From contig NZ_QVMH01000023.1 in assembly GCF_010501035.1 (NCBI RefSeq), positions 6,499-47,398 of the forward strand: 40,900 bases of DNA, read 5' to 3'. Of this stretch, positions 1 through 6,979 are shown piece by piece. A program made the translations under genes and the position numbers. How positions within the stretch are numbered: position 1 is the stretch's first letter; the number at the start of each line of letters is the position of its first letter. This stretch comes from Paludibacter sp. 221 (lineage in GTDB: Bacteria > Bacteroidota > Bacteroidia > Bacteroidales > Paludibacteraceae). The notes beneath the pieces were generated by a model. That model worked only from the letters and a program-made list of their open reading frames with translations, had not been told where the DNA came from and made no database searches.

Positions 1-300
1 AAGAATCAAGAGCCAAGAATCAAGACAAAAGAAATAAGAATGAGGAAAAAGGTGAAAGGGAAAAGTATAAAGTTACTTAATTATCTCTTACTTCTTATCT
101 CTAACTCGTAACTATTAACTATTAACTTGTAACTAAATAATAATTAAACATTAATAACTAATAATTAAATTCGTGTCTCCGTGTTTAAAAAAACAAGCGA
201 CTTTATACTTTTACCTTTCAACTTTTACCTAAAATTCTTGGCTCTAAAATCTCTCTTGTAACTCGTAACTGCCCGAAGGGCGAAGTAACTTGTAACTACG
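1..300. repeat. Repeat-rich intergenic segment (dispersed repeats, inverted copy elsewhere)
   Basis: No gene is visible here. Bases 1-195 match, as reverse complement and with small differences, the segment 25146-25385: the words AGCCAAGAATCAAGA, AGGAAAAAGGTGAAAG, AAGTATAAAGTTACTT, a TAATTAAACATTAATAACTAATAATTA-type stretch and a 'gtgtctccgtgttt' motif occur in the same order. Within the segment, 190-247 is a partial inverted copy of 1-80, so the region can fold on itself. Bases 105-140 and 250-295 carry 'aactcgtaact/aactattaac' words that recur at 34109-34143. This is a dispersed non-coding repeat; its function is unknown. Confidence 0.8.
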
Positions 301-323
301 TAGTACTTTTTTTCATCAAATCG

Positions 324-353
324 TTTGTTTTTCTGAAAATAATATTACTTTTG
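324..353 (+). promoter_or_regulatory. Bacteroidetes-type promoter of the Phe/Tyr leader
   Basis: A -7 box TACTTTTG (346-353) fits the Bacteroidetes consensus TAnnTTTG, and a TTTG -33 element lies at 324-327, 18 nt upstream. Transcription would start near 360, about 30 nt before the leader peptide ATG. The placement fits the attenuator downstream. The start site has not been measured. Confidence 0.7.
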
Positions 354-388
354 CAAAGTCTTGAACATACAAGGCAACACCATATTTT

Positions 389-442
389 ATGATGAACCGA
401 TTTTTTACATACTTTTATTTTTACTTTTACTTTATGAGGTAA
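389..442 (+). CDS. Phe/Tyr leader peptide of the aromatic biosynthesis operon
   Basis: A 17-codon open frame reads MMNRFFTYFYFYFYFMR and ends in TAA. Ten of 17 residues are aromatic (six Phe, four Tyr), in the run Phe-Phe-Thr-Tyr-(Phe-Tyr)3-Phe. Such a peptide is the classical sensor of transcription attenuation: when charged tRNA-Phe or tRNA-Tyr is scarce the ribosome stalls in this run. The frame sits between a Bacteroidetes promoter (324-353) and a terminator (498-532), directly upstream of prephenate dehydratase. The stop codon abuts the antiterminator arm (443-450), so a ribosome finishing the peptide would cover that arm. ATG 392 is an alternative start. No strong Shine-Dalgarno is seen, which is normal in this phylum. 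Too short for routine gene finders. Confidence 0.85.
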   Translation: MMNRFFTYFYFYFYFMR

Positions 443-508
443 GAGCAGGATAATCGTATGTGAAAATAGAATAAGAAAATAATTTAAACAATATATGAAG
501 TCCTGCTC
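443..508 (+). promoter_or_regulatory. Antiterminator structure of the Phe/Tyr attenuator
   Basis: GAGCAGGA at 443-450, immediately after the leader stop codon, is identical to the 3' arm of the downstream terminator and is perfectly complementary to the terminator 5' arm TCCTGCTC at 501-508. The two pairings exclude each other. A ribosome stalled at Phe/Tyr codons leaves 443-450 free to pair with 501-508, which blocks the terminator. A ribosome that reaches the TAA masks 443-450 and lets the terminator form. The sequence complementarity is direct; the regulatory logic is inferred from known amino acid attenuators. Confidence 0.8.
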
Positions 509-532
509 GGTAAACTGAGCAGGACTTTTTTT
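498..532 (+). terminator. Rho-independent terminator (attenuator) upstream of pheA
   Basis: An 11-bp perfect stem (498-508 with 517-527), an 8-nt loop and a run of seven T (526-532) form a strong intrinsic terminator. It lies between the leader peptide and the pheA start codon at 556, so it can only control read-through into the operon. Its 5' arm is shared with the antiterminator. Confidence 0.9.
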
Positions 533-555
533 ATATCAAAAATCTTTAAACAAGT

Positions 556-1428
556 ATGAAACGAGTAGCTATACAAGGAGTAAGCGGTGCATTTCACGAG
601 ATTGCAGCCCGCCAGTATTTTCAGGGAGAAGAAATTGAAATAGTACCATGCAACACGTTTAAAGATTTGTTTCACGAGCTTGAAAACGACAAAGAGCTAT
701 TGGGCATTGTAGCCATCGAAAACACGATAGCCGGAAGCCTCTTGCAAAACCACAACCTGCTGCGCGAGAGCGGTTGCCTCATCGTAGGAGAGCATAAACT
801 ACGGATTGAGCATAATCTGGCAGTACTACCGGGGCAAAAATTAGAAGACATCAAAGAGGTGCACTCGCACCCCATAGCCCTTATGCAATGCGAAGACTTC
901 CTCGACAAGCATAAACACATGAAAGCCATTGAAAACGAGGATACGGCACTATCGGCAAAAGAGGTAGCCGAAAAAGGCTTGAAGGGCGTAGGGGCAATAT
1001 GCAGTGCGCTGGCAGCCGAAAAATACGGGTTGGAAATAATTGCCGAAGGTATAGAAACAAACAAAAGGAACTTCACACGTTTCCTGATGGTAGCGCAACC
1101 CGAAAAAGCCCACCAAATGACTGATATAAACAAGGTAGACAAAGCAACACTTGTGTTCACACTGCCTCACGAGGAAGGAAGCCTGTCGAAAGTACTCACC
1201 ATCCTCTCTTTTTACAAAAACAACCTTACCAAAATCCAATCCCTGCCAATTATCGGTAAAGAGTGGGAATACCAATTTTACATCAACCTTACTTTCGACG
1301 ACTATACCCGCTACCGGCAATCGCTCGATGCAATACGCCCGCTGGTAAGCGACTTTCAGAATATGGGCGAATACAAAGCCCAAGGCAACGCCGCTGTACA
1401 AACACTAACTAACAAAAAAATAGGATAA
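556..1428 (+). CDS. pheA: Prephenate dehydratase with ACT domain
   Basis: This enzyme converts prephenate to phenylpyruvate, the committed step of phenylalanine synthesis in the cytoplasm. The 290-residue length fits a monofunctional dehydratase. The N-terminal catalytic part opens with VAIQGVSGAFHE and contains the conserved Thr-Arg-Phe at residues 174-176 (NFTRFLMV). The C-terminal ACT domain starts near residue 197 (ATLVFTLPHEEGSL, where many homologues have GALV) and continues with IQSLP, where E. coli PheA has ESRP; this is the site expected to bind phenylalanine for feedback inhibition. It is the first gene of the operon and is preceded by the Phe/Tyr attenuator at 324-532. The aminotransferase start lies 21 nt after its stop. 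Confidence 0.95.
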   Translation: MKRVAIQGVSGAFHEIAARQYFQGEEIEIVPCNTFKDLFHELENDKELLGIVAIENTIAGSLLQNHNLLRESGCLIVGEHKLRIEHNLAVLPGQKLEDIKEVHSHPIALMQCEDFLDKHKHMKAIENEDTALSAKEVAEKGLKGVGAICSALAAEKYGLEIIAEGIETNKRNFTRFLMVAQPEKAHQMTDINKVDKATLVFTLPHEEGSLSKVLTILSFYKNNLTKIQSLPIIGKEWEYQFYINLTFDDYTRYRQSLDAIRPLVSDFQNMGEYKAQGNAAVQTLTNKKIG

Positions 1429-1449
1429 AAAAACATACAACCCAAGACA

Positions 1450-2664
1450 ATGAGCACAAACAATAACCAATCGCAAACTCAGTCCCCCTCTCCTCAAGGA
1501 GAGGGGTTAGGGGTGAGGTGTGCAAACCGACTGAATACAGTATCAGAATACTACTTCTCGATAAAACTGCGTGAAGTAGCACAAATGAACGCCGAAGGAA
1601 AAAACGTGATTAACCTCGGGATAGGCAACCCCGACCTTCCACCGTCGGAAGAGACGGTAGAAGCTCTCTGTCGCGATGCATTCCAACCCGATGCACATGG
1701 CTACCAAAGCTACGTAGGGCTACCCGAACTAAGAAAAGGATTTGCCGACTGGTATAAAAAATGGTATAATGTAACGTTAGACCCTGCTACCGAAATACAA
1801 CCCCTCATAGGGTCGAAAGAAGGCATCCTGCACATCACGCTGGCATTTGTCAATCCGGGCGAGAGTGTACTTGTTCCAAATCCCGGTTATCCCACATACA
1901 CGTCGGCAAGCCGCCTGTGCGAAGCCAACATTATTTCGTACGACCTGGACGAAAACAACGGTTGGCAACCGGATTTCGAAGCGTTAGAAAAAATGGACTT
2001 AAGCAATGTAAAACTAATGTGGGTAAATTATCCGAATATGCCTACGGGAGCCAAAGCCACCAAACAGCTATTTGAAAAACTGGTGGCGTTCGGCAAAAAA
2101 CACAACATCGTGATATGCAACGACAACCCCTACAGCTTCATCCTGAACAACGAGAAACTGAGCATCCTGTCGGCAGAAGGAGCAAAGGATATTTGCATAG
2201 AATTAAACTCGATGAGTAAATCGCACAACATGGCTGGCTGGCGTATGGCAATGCTGGCATCCAACCCGCAGTTCATCCAATGGGTATTGAAAGTAAAATC
2301 CAATGTCGATTCCGGAATGTACCGCCCCATGATGGTGGGAGCAGTGCAAGCGTTGAAAAACTCCGAAACGTGGCATGCCGAGATGAACAAGATATATGCC
2401 CGCCGCCGCACAATAGCCTGCCGCATAATGGATGCCCTTGGGTGCAAATACGACACCAATCAGGTAGGTATGTTTGTGTGGGCAAGGATACCTGATAAAT
2501 ACAGCGATTCGGGCGAACTGGCTGACGAAATTCTTTACAACAAAAACGTTTTCATCACTCCCGGCTTCATTTTTGGAGATAAAGGCAAAAGATACGTACG
2601 TATATCGCTCTGCTGTAACGAGGCCATGCTGGAAGAAGCATTGAGGAGAGTTAAGAGTGAGTAG
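1450..2664 (+). CDS. Class I/II PLP-dependent aminotransferase of the aromatic operon
   Basis: This is a fold-type I aminotransferase of 404 residues. The PLP-binding lysine is Lys257 in SMSKSHNMAGWR, and the motif GIGNPDLPPS lies near residue 55. Its place between prephenate dehydratase and DAHP synthase-chorismate mutase implies transamination of phenylpyruvate, 4-hydroxyphenylpyruvate or prephenate with glutamate or aspartate; the exact substrate cannot be read from sequence. The N-terminus is odd: residues about 12-23 (SPSPQGEGLGVR) are encoded by a dispersed palindromic repeat at 1484-1518, inserted just before the family-typical NRLNTVSEYYFS. The ATG at 1450 is preferred because it follows pheA by 21 nt; a GTG at 1513, inside the repeat, is a possible alternative. 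A heptamer tandem repeat covers the stop codon. Confidence 0.88.
   Translation: MSTNNNQSQTQSPSPQGEGLGVRCANRLNTVSEYYFSIKLREVAQMNAEGKNVINLGIGNPDLPPSEETVEALCRDAFQPDAHGYQSYVGLPELRKGFADWYKKWYNVTLDPATEIQPLIGSKEGILHITLAFVNPGESVLVPNPGYPTYTSASRLCEANIISYDLDENNGWQPDFEALEKMDLSNVKLMWVNYPNMPTGAKATKQLFEKLVAFGKKHNIVICNDNPYSFILNNEKLSILSAEGAKDICIELNSMSKSHNMAGWRMAMLASNPQFIQWVLKVKSNVDSGMYRPMMVGAVQALKNSETWHAEMNKIYARRRTIACRIMDALGCKYDTNQVGMFVWARIPDKYSDSGELADEILYNKNVFITPGFIFGDKGKRYVRISLCCNEAMLEEALRRVKSE
1484..1518 (+). repeat. Dispersed palindromic repeat inside the aminotransferase gene
   Basis: The palindrome CCCCTCTCC-TCAA-GGAGAGGGG followed by TTAGGGGTGAGG resembles a repeat that is scattered through intergenic regions of many bacteria. 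Here it is translated in frame as SPSPQGEGLGVR. It adds about twelve residues ahead of the conserved aminotransferase fold, where an insertion would be tolerated. Confidence 0.75.
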
Positions 2665-2685
2665 CGAGTAGCGAGTAGCGAGTAG
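2659..2685 (+). repeat. GAGTAGC heptamer tandem repeat over a stop codon
   Basis: Three full copies plus six bases of GAGTAGC begin inside the aminotransferase stop region (TAG at 2662-2664). A related tract (GTGAGTAGTGGGTAGCGAGTAG) follows the ridA stop at about 4474-4497. Slippage here would not change the protein because the first unit already contains the stop. Confidence 0.8.
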
Positions 2686-2736
2686 ATTATAAAAAAATTG
2701 AAATAAGAAAAAATATAAAAACAAGAAGCATATATT

Positions 2737-3801
2737 ATGGAATTAGAATCAATATTATTACCGGGCATAGATGCCAAACGCCCTCTGGTTATAGCAGGCC
2801 CTTGCAGTGCCGAGACTGAAGAACAAGTAATGGAAGCAGCTACCTGCCTTGCACGCAACGGAGTAAAAATATTCCGAGCAGGAATATGGAAACCACGCAC
2901 CAAGCCGGGAGGTTTCGAGGGAGTAGGCTCTGATGGGCTAAAATGGCTGAAACGCGTAAAAGCCGAAACAGGAATGTACATTGCTACCGAAGTAGCTACT
3001 GCAAAGCACGTTTTCGAAGCATTGAAATACGGAGTAGACATGCTGTGGATTGGGGCAAGGACTTCTGCCAATCCGTTTGCAGTACAGGAAATAGCCGACG
3101 CACTGGTAGGGGTGGATATTCCGATACTGATAAAAAACCCCGTGAATCCGGATTTGGATTTGTGGATTGGAGCCATTGAGCGTATATATAACGCAGGAAT
3201 TAAAAAAATTGGTGCAATTCATCGCGGATTTAGCACGTTCGATAAAAAAATTTACCGAAATTTGCCCCAATGGCATATTCCGATTGAATTGCACCGCCGT
3301 ATTCCGAACCTGCCTATCATTTGCGACCCAAGCCACATTGGCGGTAAACGTGAGTTGATAGCGCCTATATCGCAACAGGCGATGGACCTGAACTTCGACG
3401 GGCTGATTATAGAGTCGCACTGCAACCCCGACAAGGCATGGAGCGACGCCTCGCAGCAAGTTACACCGGATGTGCTCGAATTAATTGTAAATAATTTAGT
3501 AATCCGCGAAATGAACAACCAAAGCACCGAAAATCTGGCAAACCTGCGCAAGCAAATCGACGAAATAGACAACGATATGCTGGAACTCCTGGCACGCCGT
3601 ATGCGCGTATCTGAAGAAATAGGAACGTATAAGAAAGAACACAACATGCCCATCCTGCAGGAAAAACGTTACGATGAAATTCTCAGCAAACGTATTGCCC
3701 AGGCTGAACAAATGGGAATGAGCTCCGACTTTATGAAAACTGTGTTGGTAGCCATTCATGAGGAATCGGTACGCCACCAGATGGAAATAATGAAAGAATA
3801 G
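2737..3801 (+). CDS. Bifunctional DAHP synthase (type I-beta) / chorismate mutase
   Basis: The N-terminal domain (about 1-260) is a 3-deoxy-D-arabino-heptulosonate 7-phosphate synthase of the short I-beta type, with GPCSAE near residue 21 and RAGIWKPRTKPGGFEG near 49. It condenses phosphoenolpyruvate with erythrose 4-phosphate. The C-terminal domain (about 265-354; NLRKQIDEIDNDMLELLARRM) is an AroQ-type chorismate mutase, which makes prephenate. This fusion order is known in Bacteroidales, where the mutase domain also confers feedback control by prephenate on the synthase. The protein supplies both the first shikimate step and the substrate of the upstream dehydratase. No prephenate dehydrogenase (tyrA) follows, though I would have expected one in this type of operon. 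Confidence 0.93.
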   Translation: MELESILLPGIDAKRPLVIAGPCSAETEEQVMEAATCLARNGVKIFRAGIWKPRTKPGGFEGVGSDGLKWLKRVKAETGMYIATEVATAKHVFEALKYGVDMLWIGARTSANPFAVQEIADALVGVDIPILIKNPVNPDLDLWIGAIERIYNAGIKKIGAIHRGFSTFDKKIYRNLPQWHIPIELHRRIPNLPIICDPSHIGGKRELIAPISQQAMDLNFDGLIIESHCNPDKAWSDASQQVTPDVLELIVNNLVIREMNNQSTENLANLRKQIDEIDNDMLELLARRMRVSEEIGTYKKEHNMPILQEKRYDEILSKRIAQAEQMGMSSDFMKTVLVAIHEESVRHQMEIMKE

Positions 3802-3831
3802 AGAGGGAATAAAAGAGAGGTAAAGGTATGT

Positions 3832-4042
3832 CTGTAGGGGCGAAAAATCTTTCGCCCAATAGAATAAAACGATACATCTAACATCCGTAAAGCAGACTGA
3901 AAGCCGCTATACGGAAATGAAAATCTTTGCGTCATAGCGTCTTTGCGTACCAAGAAATAGAGCCAAGAATCAAGAGTCAAGAGCCAAGACAATGGATAAA
4001 ACAAACCGAAGCACCGTGTCTTAGTGTGTCCGTGTTCGAAAA
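3832..4042. repeat. Mosaic of five dispersed repeat families
   Basis: The 293-bp space before ridA contains five unrelated repeat words in series, each found elsewhere in the window. (1) CTGTAGGGGCGAAAAAT..TTCGCCC at 3832-3862, again at 35223-35255. (2) CCGTAAAGC..GCTATACGG at 3885-3914, again at 18304-18335. (3) TTTGCGTCATAGCGTCTTTG at 3926-3950, inverted at 8151-8177 and related to 8285-8312 and 15935-15962. (4) AGCCAAGAATCAAGA at 3961-3990, as at 1-24 and inverted near 25349-25380. (5) a 'gtgtcttagtgtgtccgtgt' word at 4011-4042, inverted at 25205-25235. Confidence 0.8.
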
Positions 4043-4094
4043 AAATAAACCTATTAATACAAGATTTGAATATAAACGCTAAATAAATACAGAT

Positions 4095-4475
4095 ATGAAA
4101 AAAATCATCGACACGCCTAATGCCCCTGCGGCCATCGGACCTTACAGTCAGGCAATAGAAGTGAACGGAACGCTTTACATTTCAGGGCAAATACCTGTAA
4201 ACCCTGCGACAGGGCAAATAGACGCTACAGACATCGCCGAACAAACCGAACAGGTATTCAAAAACATTGAAGCAATACTGACCGAAGCCGGATATACCTT
4301 TTCCGATGTGGTGAAACATACTGTATTTCTTACAAACATATCGTATTTCGGCGCAATGAATGAAGTGTACAAATCGGTATACCAATCGGGGTACTACCCT
4401 GCACGCTCGGCATTTGCCGTGAAAGACCTACCTGCCGGAGCATTGGTCGAGATTGAAACCATAGCGGTGAAGTGA
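4095..4475 (+). CDS. ridA: RidA family enamine/imine deaminase
   Basis: A 126-residue YjgF/YER057c/UK114 protein. It hydrolyses reactive 2-aminoacrylate and similar enamines released by PLP enzymes, protecting other PLP enzymes in the cytosol. The family landmarks are present: N-terminal IDTPNAPAAIGPYSQAIEVNG, the ISGQIPVNPATG stretch and the C-terminal PARSAFAVKDLPAGALVEIETIAVK, with the conserved Arg in the PARSAF segment that binds substrate carboxylate. Length is normal. It is separated from the aromatic operon by a 293-bp repeat mosaic, so is probably transcribed separately, and it converges on purN. Confidence 0.95.
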   Translation: MKKIIDTPNAPAAIGPYSQAIEVNGTLYISGQIPVNPATGQIDATDIAEQTEQVFKNIEAILTEAGYTFSDVVKHTVFLTNISYFGAMNEVYKSVYQSGYYPARSAFAVKDLPAGALVEIETIAVK

Positions 4476-4573
4476 GTGAGTAGTGGGTAGCGAGTAGCTA
4501 AAAGTTATTATCTAACTCATCCGCTTAATATTTAGATTTGGCACAAGTTACGCTACGCTAAACTTGCGCCAAT

Positions 4574-4711
4574 GAGAGGTCTCAAAAGGAAAAAGAACGC
4601 AAGTTACGCAGATAAACACAAATTTGCACAAAGCTTATATCATTGAATTTATGCAAATTACATTTTTGTAATTTGCATAATCTGCGTTCAAAAAATATTT
4701 GAGACAGCCTC
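4574..4711. mobile_element. Degenerate MITE-like element between ridA and purN
   Basis: The ends are imperfect terminal inverted repeats: GAGAGGTCTCAAA on the left, and GAGGCTGTCTCAAA when the right end is read in reverse. Both arms also hold a GAACGCA word and 'cgcagat' repeats. No transposase is encoded within the 138 bp. The interior carries the 13-bp hairpin at 4649-4680. It could be a worn non-autonomous IS derivative; I see no clear target-site duplication. Confidence 0.45.
4649..4680. terminator. Hairpin between convergent ridA and purN
   Basis: A perfect 13-bp inverted repeat (TTATGCAAATTAC with GTAATTTGCATAA) around a six-base loop sits between the two convergent genes. It lacks a long T run, so termination in either direction is plausible but not certain. 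Confidence 0.5.
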
Positions 4712-4724
4712 ACTCACCAAAAAA

Positions 4725-5285
4725 TCATCCCCACAGTTGTTCAATCACTTTGGGGAAGTGCTGATATTCCAGCTCATGCACCTTAGCAGCTATATCGGCG
4801 GGTGTATCAGTAGGGTCGATAGTGCACTTTGCCTGAAAAATAATGTTGCCTTCGTCGTAGTTGGCATTCACATAATGAATGGTGATGCCCGACTGCTTCT
4901 CTCCCGCTTCTTTCACAGCTTTGTGCACATGCGAGCCATACATCCCTTTACCACCGTATTTGGGCAACAGCGCAGGGTGAATATTGATAATCTTATCAGG
5001 ATATGCATTGATTAACGCCTGCGGCACTTTCAGCAAGAAGCCTGCCAGCACAATAGCCTCGATATCATGTTCTTTCAGAAACGCAAGTATTTCACTACCG
5101 GACTGAAAACTTTCTTTGGCGAAAGTGTAGGAAGGAACACCCAGCGTTTTAGCCCGTTCATGCACAAAGGCGTCCGGCTTATTGGAGATGATTAGCGGAA
5201 ATTCCAGCGTTTTTTTATTTTCGAAATATCGGACAATATTCTCGGCATTACTACCTGAACCTGAGGCGAAAAGGGCTACTTTCAT
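4725..5285 (-). CDS. purN: Phosphoribosylglycinamide formyltransferase
   Basis: This 186-residue enzyme transfers a formyl group from 10-formyltetrahydrofolate to GAR in purine synthesis. The N-terminal motif ALFASGSGSNAENI, the core EAIVLAGFLLKVPQALINAYPDKIINIHPALLPKYGGKGMYG (family-conserved Asn-Ile-His-Pro), and the later GITIHYVNANYDEGNIIFQ region match PurN. The catalytic Asn-His pair lies in NIHPALLP, and the Asp expected for catalysis lies in YDEGNII. The length is close to the family norm. It is transcribed away from acpP, with which it shares a 158-bp divergent intergenic region. Confidence 0.95.
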   Translation of the reverse strand: MKVALFASGSGSNAENIVRYFENKKTLEFPLIISNKPDAFVHERAKTLGVPSYTFAKESFQSGSEILAFLKEHDIEAIVLAGFLLKVPQALINAYPDKIINIHPALLPKYGGKGMYGSHVHKAVKEAGEKQSGITIHYVNANYDEGNIIFQAKCTIDPTDTPADIAAKVHELEYQHFPKVIEQLWG

Positions 5286-5443
5286 GTTATGTTAGCGATT
5301 TTAATTTTGCACACAAATTTATTTTTTGTGCAAAAAAATAGAAAATTTTTACTAAAATGTGAGGTCAAGTCAAAAAAAATTCATTTCTTTGCACCGCAAA
5401 ATTATAAAACTAATTTTATTTATAAACTTTAAAAAACAAAATT

Positions 5444-5680
5444 ATGTCACAAGTTGCAGATAAAGTAAAAGCTATCATCGTTGATAAATTAGGTGTTGAA
5501 GAATCAGAGGTAACACCATCAGCAAGCTTTACTAACGATTTGGGAGCTGATTCTTTAGATACAGTTGAATTGATTATGGAATTCGAAAAAGAATTCGGTA
5601 TCTCAATTCCTGATGAAGAAGCAGAAAAAATCTCAACTGTAGGCGACGCTATCGAGCATATCGAAGCTTTGCAAAAATAA
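5444..5680 (+). CDS. acpP: Acyl carrier protein
   Basis: A 78-residue acidic carrier of fatty acyl chains for type II fatty acid synthesis. The phosphopantetheine attachment site is Ser37 in [18 protein letters not shown], the canonical DSL motif at the start of helix II. Isoelectric character and length are as expected. It is followed 30 nt later by fabF and then rnc, the acpP-fabF-rnc order common in Bacteroidetes. The upstream region has an imperfect -7 box (TTTCTTTG near 5384-5391). Confidence 0.97.
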   Translation: MSQVADKVKAIIVDKLGVEESEVTPSASFTNDLGADSLDTVELIMEFEKEFGISIPDEEAEKISTVGDAIEHIEALQK

Positions 5681-5710
5681 TTATTCCTCCGATTATCCAT
5701 TTGATTATTT

Positions 5711-6973
5711 ATGGAATTAAAAAGAGTAGTAGTAACAGGTTTAGGCGCGGTTACTCCATTAGGTAAGTCTGTTTCTGAAACATGGAACAACATAGTTAAC
5801 GGAGTAAGCGGAGCCGGACCTATTACGCATTTTGACGCATCAAAATTCAAAACACAATTTGCCTGCGAGGTGAAAGACTTTGACGCTTCGTTGTATTTCG
5901 AACGCAAAGAAATCCGCAAGGTAGATATATATGCCCAATATGCTGTAGCTGCGGCTAAAGAAGCTATAGAAAACAGCGGAGTAGACCTCGAAACTCTTAA
6001 CCGCGACGAGGTGGGTGTAATAATGGCTGCCGGTATCGGTGGCATCCTTACTTTTGAACAAGAGGTAGGGTATTATTACAAAAACGAAGAAAACGGTCCG
6101 AAGTTCAATCCGTTCTTTATCCCGAAAATGATTTCGGATATTGCAGCGGGACAAATTTCGATGATATACGGTTTCCGTGGCCCTAATTACTCTACATGTT
6201 CAGCCTGTGCTTCGTCGACCAACGCACTTATTGACGCATATAACTACATAAGACTGGGACAAGCCAACATGATTCTTGCAGGTGGCGCCGAGGCTGCCAT
6301 TACTCCTGCAGGAGTGGGTGGTTTCAACTCGATGAACGCTTTGTCGACCCGCAATGACGACCCTACCCGCGCTTCACGTCCGTTCAGCAAAAGCCGCGAC
6401 GGATTTGTGATGGGCGAAGGTGCAGGCTGTCTTATTCTGGAAGACTTAGACCACGCTTTAGCACGTGGAGCTAATATACTCTGCGAAGTAGTAGGAGGCG
6501 GCATGTCGGCCGATGCTTACCACCTTACAGCAACACACCCCGAAGGGCTTGGCGCTAAACTGGTAATGCAAAGGGCATTGAACAATGCCGGACTACAACC
6601 TAAGGATATTGATTATATCAACGTTCATGGAACTTCGACACCTGTTGGCGACATTTCGGAAGCTAAGGCAATAAAAGAAGTGTTTGGAGAAGATGCATAC
6701 AAGTTAAACATAAGTTCAACAAAATCAATGACAGGTCACCTGCTTGGTGCTGCCGGTGCTGTAGAGGCAATGATAGCCGTACTTGCTATTAAAAACGACA
6801 TCGTACCTCCTACCATCAACCACGAAGAAGGAGATGACGACCCCGAAATTGACTATAAGCTGAACTTTACGTTCAACAAAGCACAGAAACGAACTGTAAA
6901 CGCTGCCTTATCCAACACATTCGGATTTGGAGGACACAACGCAAGTGTTATATTCAAAAAGTATTCGAAATAA
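5711..6973 (+). CDS. fabF: Beta-ketoacyl-ACP synthase II
   Basis: This 420-residue condensing enzyme extends acyl-ACP with malonyl-ACP. All active-site residues can be located: the nucleophile Cys166 in TCSACASS, His306 in NVHGTSTPVGD, Lys338 and His343 in TKSMTGHLLGAAG. The N-terminus VVVTGLGAVTPLG and the glycine-rich end NTFGFGGHNASVIF are typical of the thiolase-fold KAS II group. It is in the middle of acpP-fabF-rnc, with only 6 nt separating its stop from the rnc GTG. Confidence 0.97.
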   Translation: MELKRVVVTGLGAVTPLGKSVSETWNNIVNGVSGAGPITHFDASKFKTQFACEVKDFDASLYFERKEIRKVDIYAQYAVAAAKEAIENSGVDLETLNRDEVGVIMAAGIGGILTFEQEVGYYYKNEENGPKFNPFFIPKMISDIAAGQISMIYGFRGPNYSTCSACASSTNALIDAYNYIRLGQANMILAGGAEAAITPAGVGGFNSMNALSTRNDDPTRASRPFSKSRDGFVMGEGAGCLILEDLDHALARGANILCEVVGGGMSADAYHLTATHPEGLGAKLVMQRALNNAGLQPKDIDYINVHGTSTPVGDISEAKAIKEVFGEDAYKLNISSTKSMTGHLLGAAGAVEAMIAVLAIKNDIVPPTINHEEGDDDPEIDYKLNFTFNKAQKRTVNAALSNTFGFGGHNASVIFKKYSK

Positions 6974-6979
6974 AGGGTT

